Source: Myxococcales bacterium (GTDB lineage Bacteria; Myxococcota_A; Polyangia; Fen-1088). Taken from it: DNA of 64,000 nt. Positions 46,230 through 53,953 of the stretch are shown one piece after another. A program made the translations under genes and the position numbers. The notes beneath the pieces were generated by a model, which saw only the letters and a list, made by a program, of their open reading frames with translations, was not told the DNA's origin and did no database searches. Numbering within the stretch: the stretch's first letter is position 1; each line of letters opens with the position of its first letter. The stretch lies in the NCBI GenBank assembly GCA_003142855.1, contig PLNW01000047.1, forward strand, positions 1 through 64,000, in the 5' to 3' direction.

Positions 46230-46394
46230 CTAGTGCCTCCAGTCAGAAGATCGGGCAGGTTTCGGGCGTTCAGGCGCCCGGTCTGCGAGGCGCGACGAGG
46301 GCGCATACTCGACGTATGTAACCGAGGAGCAACGACGCAGGACGGGATGCATGGACGGCCCAAACCTGTCCGGAATTGTGACTGGAGGCACTAG
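46230..46394. mobile_element. MITE-like element with 16-bp perfect inverted ends
   Basis: CTAGTGCCTCCAGTCA at 46230-46245 is the exact reverse complement of 46379-46394. The similarity continues imperfectly inward, with a shared CAGGTTT about 12 bp further in on both arms. The 165-bp element has no coding capacity and lies between convergent genes; CTAG at each end could be a target duplication of the YTAR type. The rest of the gap holds a short minus-strand frame (46390-46490) whose stop is supplied by the element. Confidence 0.75.
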
Positions 46395-46493
46395 TGCTTG
46401 GCTTCGAACATGATCGGGTTGAGCGGGATGGGCGAACCATCCACTTCGACACTGTCAGTCAAGTCCAGCGCGAAGCTGTGGCGGATGAATATT

Positions 46494-48011
46494 CTACAGC
46501 AGAAGAAACCCGGCGAGTTCGGCGGCTGCGGTCAGAGTCAGCAGGGCAACGGACCAAAAGGTCAAGCCTTCCCAGCTCGCGGGCCGCAGCGCCCGGCCGC
46601 CACGGCCGCAGCAAATTCGCCAGACGGCAATGGGCGCGAGCAAGGCCGCGGCCAGGGCCACGGTCACAGGTAAGCCGGCCGCAACCAGGATGGGCAGCGT
46701 CGCAAAGGCGACGGCGAGCATGGTCAGATGCCAGCGCACAGCGCGGGCGCGGCCCAGCCGCAGCACCAGAGTGCGTTTGCCCACGGCCAAGTCCCCGATG
46801 GCATCCGGCACTCCCACGGCCAACAGCATCGCGAATTGCAAACAGCACGGCGGGAAGAGGGCCAGAAGCAGGGTCGGCCAGCCAATCAAGTCCGGGGCCT
46901 GCAGGTAGAAAGCGAAGAAGGGCACCAGCGCGGTCACCACCACGACAGCGTCTAGCTCACCCCATCCGGTGGAATGCAGGCGCAGCGGCGGGGCGCTGTA
47001 CAGCCACGACAAGACGAGGATGGCCAGGGCAATGGGCACGAGCAAGGGGCCAGGGTGTCGGCTCGCTAGCACGATCAGCACGGCAATTCCCGTCGCTGCC
47101 GCCGACAGCGCTCCGGCCAAAGCGAGGCCGCGCGGTACTTCACCGCGTGGCAAGACACGGCTTCCCCCTGACCAGCGCGTGGGCGTGGCATTGGCACGAT
47201 CCGCCTCGTAGTCGAAGAAGTCGTTCGCATACTGGGTCATCAACTGGAAGGCCGTGACGACCGCCTGCCCGAGCAGATACAGCGACGGCTCGATGGTCCG
47301 ACCCTGCGCCGCAACCACCGCCGCTCCCAGCCCGTAGAGCACGAACCCGCCCAGCAGAAACAGAGGACGGCCGAGACGGATGAAAGCATAGACAGCCTGG
47401 ACGGCGGCTGAAAGCGGCCGCGGGATGAAGCGCGGCTTGTCCGCCATGACGGCCTGGTAGCTGGGATGGCCGAGCAGTACAGCTTCCTCACTGTGCACGC
47501 GATGGTGCAGGACCCAGATGTGGGCCGCTGACCCAAGTACGGCAGTGAACCAGGCCGCGTGCAGCAAAGGCAAGGCGAGCAATTCCAGAAAGACCGCCAA
47601 GTAGTTGGGGTGGCGAATCCAGCGGAATGGACCCTTGCACACCACAGTCAAGCCTTGTCCTCCGTTCTTCTGTTCTTCAATGGAATCCATGATGGCCACG
47701 TTCCAGTGTGGGCCGAGGCTGGCGATCACCCACCAGCGCAACGCGATGGCAGCCGCCAACAGTGTCAGCATCGCCACGGCAAGCCCCGGGATGAGCAGCC
47801 GTCGCGTGCCCCATGCCTCCACGCCAGCGCCGACCAAGATCGCAATGTGCAGCAACGCCATCGCGGCAAAGTGTGGCTCTCTCACGGCGACCGCCCCGTT
47901 GCCGCGCAATCGCCGACGGTTTCGCCGCGACAGCAGCAACTCCCCCAGCCGAGTCAACCCGACCAGCAGCAGCAGGGCCGTGTACAGCGGAAGTGTGAGG
48001 GCTAGTTCCAT
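46494..48011 (-). CDS. ICMT-like methyltransferase fused to UbiA prenyltransferase
   Basis: A 505-aa polytopic membrane protein with two enzyme domains. Residues 1-200 are isoprenylcysteine-carboxylmethyltransferase-like (GPFRWIRHPNYLAVFLE), the type used by SrsB to methylate alkylresorcinols. Residues about 215-505 are a UbiA-family aromatic prenyltransferase: NDFFDYEADRAN supplies the first Asp motif, YSAPPLRLHS and DAIGDLAVGKRTL (second Asp region) follow. The ATG at 48011 overlaps the type III PKS stop by 10 bp. A GTG at 48023 is an alternative. The fusion predicts methylation and prenylation of the same polyketide-derived aromatic product. Confidence 0.9.
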   Translation of the reverse strand: MELALTLPLYTALLLLVGLTRLGELLLSRRNRRRLRGNGAVAVREPHFAAMALLHIAILVGAGVEAWGTRRLLIPGLAVAMLTLLAAAIALRWWVIASLGPHWNVAIMDSIEEQKNGGQGLTVVCKGPFRWIRHPNYLAVFLELLALPLLHAAWFTAVLGSAAHIWVLHHRVHSEEAVLLGHPSYQAVMADKPRFIPRPLSAAVQAVYAFIRLGRPLFLLGGFVLYGLGAAVVAAQGRTIEPSLYLLGQAVVTAFQLMTQYANDFFDYEADRANATPTRWSGGSRVLPRGEVPRGLALAGALSAAATGIAVLIVLASRHPGPLLVPIALAILVLSWLYSAPPLRLHSTGWGELDAVVVVTALVPFFAFYLQAPDLIGWPTLLLALFPPCCLQFAMLLAVGVPDAIGDLAVGKRTLVLRLGRARAVRWHLTMLAVAFATLPILVAAGLPVTVALAAALLAPIAVWRICCGRGGRALRPASWEGLTFWSVALLTLTAAAELAGFLLL

Positions 48012-49090
48012 CGCAGTAGGCACAGATCAGCGGAAAGCCCCGGCCCAAAGGCGCCCAACAATCCGTAGGCGCCGGGACGCGGGCGAAGCTCTTTCATGCA
48101 GCGCTCGAGCACGAACAGAACTGCGGCGCTCGACATGTTGCCGTACTCGCGCAACACGTCCCACGCGGGTTGGGTTCGTGCCCGATCCAGGCCCAGCGCT
48201 TCCTCGATGGCCAGCAGGATGCGCGTGCCGCCCGGGTGAAACACACAGCATTCCACGTCGGCGCGTGCAATTCCGGATCGGGCCAGCAGACGATCGACCA
48301 CGGCCCCGAATGCGGTACGCAGGGTGTCCGGCAACTCCTTGGCCAGCACGACATGCAGTCCGTCGTCATGCAGATCAAAGCCCAGCAGATTCAGAGTGTC
48401 GGGAAATAGATGGGTTTCGGCGTCGAGCACGCTCACGCCGCTGTCCGATGCGCGTCCGGTGAGCAACACCGCTGCCGCGCCGTCGCCAAAGAGCGCGGTC
48501 GACACCAGTTGCGCGGTGCTGGCGTCATTGCGCTGGAAACTCAGGGTCGGCAACTCGACTGCGACGATGAGTACATGGGCCTCCGGGTGCCCGCGCAAGA
48601 AATCGTGCGCCCGGCCCAGCGCGGCCGCGCCTGCCCCGCAGCCCAGTTCAGTGATGGGCAGGCGACGCACGTCCGGTCGAAACCCCAGGTCCTGCGCCAA
48701 GTAGGCATCCAGCGACGGAATCATGAAGCCGGTGCACGACACCGTGATGATCAAGTCCACCGCCCGCGCGGACACCCCCGAAGCCGCCAGACAGTCGGCG
48801 GCCGCTCTGCGGCCCAGGACAATCGCGCTCTCGCGATAGAGAGCCATGGTCTCCGACAGCGAGCGAGACACGCACAACTGCTCCAGCGGCAGCACACTGA
48901 ACCGTCGCTGTACCAAAGCGTTGTCAAACAGGGCCATCACCGCGTCGAGGCGGCACTCGGGAATCGGCAGCAAAGAACGCAGCTTGCGCTTCACGCTGTC
49001 TTGCTCGAGACAGTGCTCGGGCACCACCGTCGCAATTCCCAAGATCGCGCTGCCCCCTGCTGGCGAGTGTCTGTCCGAGTCTGCCGACAT
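48002..49090 (-). CDS. Type III polyketide synthase
   Basis: A 362-aa chalcone/stilbene-synthase-fold enzyme that makes alkylresorcinols, alkylpyrones or naphthols from acyl starters and malonyl-CoA. The catalytic triad is visible: Cys119 in VSCTGFMIPS, His in VFHPGG (about 285) and Asn in EYGNMSSA (about 318). AAGGGAAC precedes the ATG at 49090, 17 bp after the U32 stop. It overlaps the methyltransferase-prenyltransferase downstream, so the product is probably prenylated and methylated. Confidence 0.94.
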   Translation of the reverse strand: MSADSDRHSPAGGSAILGIATVVPEHCLEQDSVKRKLRSLLPIPECRLDAVMALFDNALVQRRFSVLPLEQLCVSRSLSETMALYRESAIVLGRRAAADCLAASGVSARAVDLIITVSCTGFMIPSLDAYLAQDLGFRPDVRRLPITELGCGAGAAALGRAHDFLRGHPEAHVLIVAVELPTLSFQRNDASTAQLVSTALFGDGAAAVLLTGRASDSGVSVLDAETHLFPDTLNLLGFDLHDDGLHVVLAKELPDTLRTAFGAVVDRLLARSGIARADVECCVFHPGGTRILLAIEEALGLDRARTQPAWDVLREYGNMSSAAVLFVLERCMKELRPRPGAYGLLGAFGPGLSADLCLLRWN

Positions 49091-49106
49091 TGAGTTCCCT
49101 TCTGCG

Positions 49107-50183
49107 CTATTGCGCCACCAGCGGTCGCACTGCGCGCGCGGCGACCCTGGCACAGTGGCCACACTCCTCGCAGCCCGTGGCGTGGCAGCCGCCCGGTAGA
49201 ATCACATCGTCCAGAGCGCGGTTGTCGATGGACCATGGAACTTCCAGCTTCATGAACTGACGGGCGCTGCGCAGCAGCGCCAAAGCCCTTCGCACGCCCA
49301 GATGGCGCAGAGAATCCACGACAGGAAGGGGCCGGCGTCGCGGCGGCGTTCCACGCGGCCCGATGAGTTGCAGCAGGTCGCCCTCCCAGCGCCGACTGTG
49401 ATAAGCGCGCACGCGCTCGACCAGCGCCTCGGTGGAGCAGGCGCGGTCCACGATCTTGAAGCTGGTCACGCCCACGTCCTGGTACTGATCCAGATCCTCA
49501 GGCCGGATGAAATCGCTGCGGATCAGGTTGACCGGATCCCGTCGCTTCTCCTCCATGCACCAGCGCACGCAGGGATCCATGGGTTGGGTTCCGCGCCGAG
49601 ACGAATGCGAGAGCCGGGCCACGTGGGTGCGCGCCAGCGGGCAGCGCAGGATGCAGCCGATGTTGACCGGCACCTCGATCTCGGCGTGCGTCGCCGCGGC
49701 GATGCGCTTGATGCCGCCGAGATCGCGACACAGCACGTGGGTGTCCAGAGCAATAATGTGCGCGCCCAGGGTCTCCCAGTAGCGGGCCTGTTCCACGGTG
49801 GCGACCCCAACGAACACGCCCACGCGCACACGCAGCGCCGTCTCGCGCGCCAATGAAACCAGCCAGGGATGCGCCACCGTCACCGCCGTCACGCCCATGC
49901 CCGCGGCGCGCGCCATGGTCCGTCGCAGTCGGCGCTCCAGGCCCGTGTTCTCTTCGTACCCGCCCAAACACACCGGGTTGAGCAGCAGGTTGAATCCCAT
50001 CCCGGCCGTCCGGCAGTGAGCCACGTGCCGTTCGAAAGTGCGCCACGAGGTGGGCGGGATCATGGCGCGCGGCCGCCCATGTCCCACCGGCGCGTCGTCG
50101 CAGGAGCCGAACAGCTCGTCCACCTCCATGCCGGCCAGGCGTCCGGGAAGCTCGTCGTCGAAATTGCTCGCCACCGAAAACAT
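49107..50183 (-). CDS. U32 family protein with two Cys clusters (UbiU/UbiV-like)
   Basis: A 358-aa U32 (collagenase-like) TIM-barrel protein. Four Cys in two C-x3-C pairs (about 176/180 and 205/209, GCILRC and PCVRWC) resemble the [4Fe-4S] ligands of U32 proteins such as UbiU/UbiV, which perform O2-independent hydroxylation in ubiquinone synthesis. SFKIVDR matches the family FKIEGR motif. A second Cys-rich tail, GGCHATGCEECGHC, is unusual. ATG 50183 has GGAG upstream and lies 20 bp after the NO reductase stop; 17 bp separate it from the PKS. It could alternatively be a peptidase. Confidence 0.85.
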   Translation of the reverse strand: MFSVASNFDDELPGRLAGMEVDELFGSCDDAPVGHGRPRAMIPPTSWRTFERHVAHCRTAGMGFNLLLNPVCLGGYEENTGLERRLRRTMARAAGMGVTAVTVAHPWLVSLARETALRVRVGVFVGVATVEQARYWETLGAHIIALDTHVLCRDLGGIKRIAAATHAEIEVPVNIGCILRCPLARTHVARLSHSSRRGTQPMDPCVRWCMEEKRRDPVNLIRSDFIRPEDLDQYQDVGVTSFKIVDRACSTEALVERVRAYHSRRWEGDLLQLIGPRGTPPRRRPLPVVDSLRHLGVRRALALLRSARQFMKLEVPWSIDNRALDDVILPGGCHATGCEECGHCARVAARAVRPLVAQ

Positions 50184-50203
50184 TCGGTTCTCCGGCCCGC
50201 ATT

Positions 50204-52507
50204 CTACAGCGAAGTTGCGGCCGGTCCACCGGCGGGCCGTCGGCCAAGGACCCGCAGCACAGTCATCAGTACCAGCGGAATCACGCCAGCCACGATGAAG
50301 ATCAGGTCCGCGCCGATGCGCAGCCATTCCAGCAGGTGAAACGGGCCGGTCATCAGGAAGGTCAGCCGCCGGGCGTGCCAGTACCCGTTGGCGAGCGAGT
50401 CGGCAAGTTGAAGCACGCCAGCCGGGAAGAGATCGATGGCCATCATCAACCCCAGGCCTAGGTTGAGCCCCCAGAAGCTCAGTTTGACCAGAGGCTGGGT
50501 TCGTTTCCAGCCGACGTTGTCGGACAGGCAGCGCAAGCAGAACACCAGCACCGCCAGGGCGAGCAATCCAAAGACACCGAACATGGCCCCATGGCCGTGG
50601 TTAGCCGTCAAGAGCGTGCCCACTTCGAAGTAAGAGACTATGGGCAGGTTGATCAGGAACCCGAACACGCCGGCGCCCACGAAGTTCCAGAAGCCCACGG
50701 CCATCAAGAAGTAGATGGTCCACTTGTGGTCCGCGGCGACCGCGCGCACAGCGGGCTCGGCGTGCAGGTGGCGCAGACGGATGAAGTCCCAGGCATCCAG
50801 GGTCAGCAAAGTGAGCGGGACGACCTCCATGGCCGAGAAGCATGCGGCCAGGCCCATGTTCAGCGTGCCCTGCCCAGTGAAGTACCAGTGGTGGCCAGTG
50901 CCGATAATCCCCGCGGCGAGAAAGAGAATGGCGTCCAGATACACCATGCGCGTGGCTGTGCGCACGGATACCAGGCCAAGCTGGCGGAACATCACAGCCA
51001 CTAGGACTGTGGCGAATAATTCGAAAAAGCCTTCGACCCAAAGATGGATAATCCAGAAGCGCCAATTGTCGATAACTGCGAAATTGGTGCGCGGGCCAAA
51101 GAACAACGCCGGCAGGTAAAACAACGGAATAGCCACAGCGGCATAGAGAAACAGCGAGGCCAGTTGCCCGCGCTCCGGTTGTCGCATCGCCGGCCGCAAT
51201 GCGCGGAACATCAGCACCAGCCAGCCCACAAGGCCTGCGGCCAACAGCAATTGCCAGAAGCGGCCCAGGTCCAGATACTCCGAGCCCTGGTGTCCCAGCC
51301 AGAACCAGAGATTCCCCAGCTTGTTGTTGATGCCGAGAAATTCGCCCCCCATGCTGCCCAACACGACGACAGTCAGTGCGCCCAGCAGCAACAAAACGCC
51401 GGCTCGCTGGCCTTTGGGCTCGCCGCCGCCCACCAGAGGCGCCATGAAGAGACCGCCCGCAACCCAGGCAGTCGCAATCCAGAAAATGGCCAGTTGCAGG
51501 TGGTAGGTGCGCAGCAGGTTGTACGGCATGAATCGGGAGATATCGATTCCGTAGAAAGCTCCCGGCTCGACCCGGTAGTGGGCCAGGCCGCCGCCCACCA
51601 GCACCTGAAGCAGGAAGAGCAAGACCACCACGGCGAAGTACAGCCCAGCCGCTCGCTGGCTGGGAGTGATGGCCCAACTCAGCAAGGGACTGTCGTACAC
51701 ATGTTGGGCCTGACGCTCGCCGTGCCAGCCCAGATAGTCGAATCGCCCGACCAGAAACAGCACGGCGCCGAGGCCGGCCAAGAGAGTAATCAGACTCAAC
51801 GCGCTCCACAGATAGGTCGAGGCAGTCGGGTGATTTCCCGCCGCCGGATCGTAGGGAAAGTTGTTGGTGTAGGAATAGTCCTTGCCGGGACGTTGGGCCG
51901 CGGCAGCCCAGGCCGCCCACGCGAAGTACGACGTCAGGGCAGCCAGCTCCTCGGGGTCGCTGATGTATCCGCGTGCCAGCCCCGGGGCGGGAGTGTCACC
52001 TGCGAAGTAGCGCGCCCATTCCTTCTTCTGGATCGCGTAGGAGGCGATCTCCCCGTGTGTGAAGACCAGCGTGTCGCTCTCGGCGTGAAAGCGATTCTGC
52101 TTCAACGTGCGCTGGGTGAGCTCCACGGTTTCTGCGGCCGCGCCCATCTCGAGGGCCGCGAACGCCCGGCCGAAACGGTCTCCGGCAATAGCGTCGCGCA
52201 TGATCTCGGTCAGGCGGTGCAGGTATTCCGCGCTGTAGTCCGGGCCGAGATAGGCGCCGTGGCCCCACAGAGTCCCGTGTTCCATGAGCGCGTACTTGAG
52301 AAAGACCTCCTGTCCGGCCTCGATGTCGTCGCGGGTGAAGATGGTCGCGTCCATCTCGTCGGTGACTCGCCCCGGGATGGGAGGCGCGTTGCTATAGGTC
52401 TTGACGGTCACGAACGACAGCACGGCGAAACCGATGACCATCACCAGGATCACGCCGTGGCGCCACCAAGCAGACAGGGGGGCACTCTCGGGCGCTGGGT
52501 TCGTCAT
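50204..52507 (-). CDS. norB: Quinol-dependent nitric oxide reductase (qNOR)
   Basis: A 767-aa membrane haem-copper-family enzyme reducing NO to N2O with quinol electrons. The length and the soluble N-terminal insert (residues about 40-230, cytochrome-c-like fold but with no CxxCH) match fused qNOR rather than cNorB. Haem and non-haem-iron ligands are in TYHLQLAIFW, GTGHHWYF and ANHGHGAMFG. GAGGAG precedes ATG 52507. It heads the tight run qNOR, U32, PKS, ICMT-UbiA. A palindromic AT-rich region upstream is a candidate regulator site. Confidence 0.94.
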   Translation of the reverse strand: MTNPAPESAPLSAWWRHGVILVMVIGFAVLSFVTVKTYSNAPPIPGRVTDEMDATIFTRDDIEAGQEVFLKYALMEHGTLWGHGAYLGPDYSAEYLHRLTEIMRDAIAGDRFGRAFAALEMGAAAETVELTQRTLKQNRFHAESDTLVFTHGEIASYAIQKKEWARYFAGDTPAPGLARGYISDPEELAALTSYFAWAAWAAAAQRPGKDYSYTNNFPYDPAAGNHPTASTYLWSALSLITLLAGLGAVLFLVGRFDYLGWHGERQAQHVYDSPLLSWAITPSQRAAGLYFAVVVLLFLLQVLVGGGLAHYRVEPGAFYGIDISRFMPYNLLRTYHLQLAIFWIATAWVAGGLFMAPLVGGGEPKGQRAGVLLLLGALTVVVLGSMGGEFLGINNKLGNLWFWLGHQGSEYLDLGRFWQLLLAAGLVGWLVLMFRALRPAMRQPERGQLASLFLYAAVAIPLFYLPALFFGPRTNFAVIDNWRFWIIHLWVEGFFELFATVLVAVMFRQLGLVSVRTATRMVYLDAILFLAAGIIGTGHHWYFTGQGTLNMGLAACFSAMEVVPLTLLTLDAWDFIRLRHLHAEPAVRAVAADHKWTIYFLMAVGFWNFVGAGVFGFLINLPIVSYFEVGTLLTANHGHGAMFGVFGLLALAVLVFCLRCLSDNVGWKRTQPLVKLSFWGLNLGLGLMMAIDLFPAGVLQLADSLANGYWHARRLTFLMTGPFHLLEWLRIGADLIFIVAGVIPLVLMTVLRVLGRRPAGGPAATSL

Positions 52508-52701
52508 GGATGGCTCCTCAAAGGGTCGGGCTGTGGGGTTGAACTTAGATGCGCATCGGCCGCCCCGTGTGCCCCAAAAAGCGGGCAGGCAGACGGAGAT
52601 CAAGAACGCAACGGGTGGCCAAGACGAGCATCAAACCGCCAGGGATTTTTGGGACGAGGACCGGCAGCAAGTGGTGGGATTCCCCGACTAGTCATTTCGA
52701 A

Positions 52702-52739
52702 TTGTTATACGTAGGTTTATACTATTCTGCGTATAACTC
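52702..52739 (-). promoter_or_regulatory. Candidate operator/promoter upstream of the NO reductase operon
   Basis: GTTATACG (52704-52711) and CGTATAAC (52730-52737) form a perfect 8-bp inverted repeat with an 18-bp gap; an inner TTATAC (52717-52722) also pairs with the right arm. On the coding strand this gives TATAAA/TATAAC-like boxes. It lies just after the flavoprotein stop and about 195 bp before the NO reductase start, in a markedly AT-rich island. The rest of 52508-52741 holds no gene. Confidence 0.5.
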
Positions 52740-52741
52740 AC

Positions 52742-53779
52742 TCAGGCCTGCACCCGCAGGTAGCGTTCTACTGAAGCAGCGGCAGTGGAACCTTCGGCGG
52801 CGGCCGTGGCGATCATCTTGACCTTGCCTGGATAGGCCACGAAGTCACCGGCCGCAAACACGCCGGCCACAGCGGTGCGCATGGAAGAGTCCACTGGCAG
52901 ATGGTTTCCTTCCAAAGTCAGATTCAGGTCCCATTGGGCCAATCCGCCCAGATCCGGTTCCTGGCCCACACTGACCAGCAAGAGATCCGCGGGGATCTCG
53001 TGTATCTCCTTGTCGTGCACCGCCACGAGGACATGGTCCAGCACGCCATTACCACCCAACCCGACCACTTCTGCTTCAGTCATCACTCGGACATCAGACG
53101 CGTCCAATCGCTCCAAAGAGTGCGGGTAGGCGCGCAGACCCACGTGGCGGTGCACGAGCGTCACCTCCGGGACGAAAGCCTTGAGGGCAATGGCCATATC
53201 CACAGCCGTGTCACCGCCGCCCACCACTACGGCGTGGCGGGCCACGATGCTGTCACGCGGAGGAAGGTTATACACAAGACCATGGCCGGCGAAACGGGCC
53301 TCGTCTTTGAGCCCCAGCTTGCGCGGCCGGAAGCGGCCCATTCCCAACGCCAGCAGCACAGCGCGCGCTTTCACCAGCCGTCCCGTGGACCGCAGTGCGA
53401 ACCCCAGGTCGCGCGCGAATGCGACCGACTCCACTGGTTCGTGTTCCCGCAGCTCGGCACCGAAGTGCGCCGCCTGCTCGGCCAGCCGGCGCGCCAATTC
53501 CCCGGAGGCCACGTCGAGATGGGCCGGGAAGTTCGTGACGGGCTTGCTAGGATACAGACTGACAAGCTGGCCGCCAAAGGCCTGGGCCTCGAATGTGATG
53601 CTGCTCAACCCGCGCATGCGGCAGTGTGCAGCGGCCACCAGTCCAGCCGGTCCACCACCCACAATGGCTACGTCGTAGGGGGCGGTCTCTTGCGCGGCCA
53701 GGGCCTCGGGGTCGTCCAGCGCGACACGAGCATCAATCTCGTCCAGCACGACCAACGGGTCGGTGTTGTCATTCTGCAT
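52742..53779 (-). CDS. Thioredoxin-reductase-like ferredoxin-NADP reductase
   Basis: A 345-aa flavoprotein. FAD-binding AIVGGGPAGL (about residue 40), GGQLVSLYPSK and NADPH-binding VVGGGDTAVD are present, plus AAGDF near the end. There is no CxxC between the domains, so it is not a thioredoxin reductase but a YumC-type ferredoxin-NADP(+) oxidoreductase. The ATG at 53779 has GGGAG almost touching it. It could supply electrons to the downstream redox genes, which lie on the same strand after a 234-bp gap. Confidence 0.87.
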   Translation of the reverse strand: MQNDNTDPLVVLDEIDARVALDDPEALAAQETAPYDVAIVGGGPAGLVAAAHCRMRGLSSITFEAQAFGGQLVSLYPSKPVTNFPAHLDVASGELARRLAEQAAHFGAELREHEPVESVAFARDLGFALRSTGRLVKARAVLLALGMGRFRPRKLGLKDEARFAGHGLVYNLPPRDSIVARHAVVVGGGDTAVDMAIALKAFVPEVTLVHRHVGLRAYPHSLERLDASDVRVMTEAEVVGLGGNGVLDHVLVAVHDKEIHEIPADLLLVSVGQEPDLGGLAQWDLNLTLEGNHLPVDSSMRTAVAGVFAAGDFVAYPGKVKMIATAAAEGSTAAASVERYLRVQA

Positions 53780-53953
53780 CTCCCGTCACCCCCCACATGA
53801 AAGTGTGGGCCGCGTGCGACGAGCGGCAAGGCTCACAGCGTCGCGCGGATTCCGCTGTTTTTGCAGCCACGGTGGATGCCAAGCGATCACTCATGGTAAT
53901 GACAGAGCAACGTGGCAGAGTTCCCCGGAACCTGACGCAGGCCGAACGTTCGC

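Noticed and set aside
51044-52714. 556-codon plus-strand frame opposite the NO reductase
   Set aside because: Antisense of qNOR, no recognisable domain and Gln/His/Arg-rich composition.
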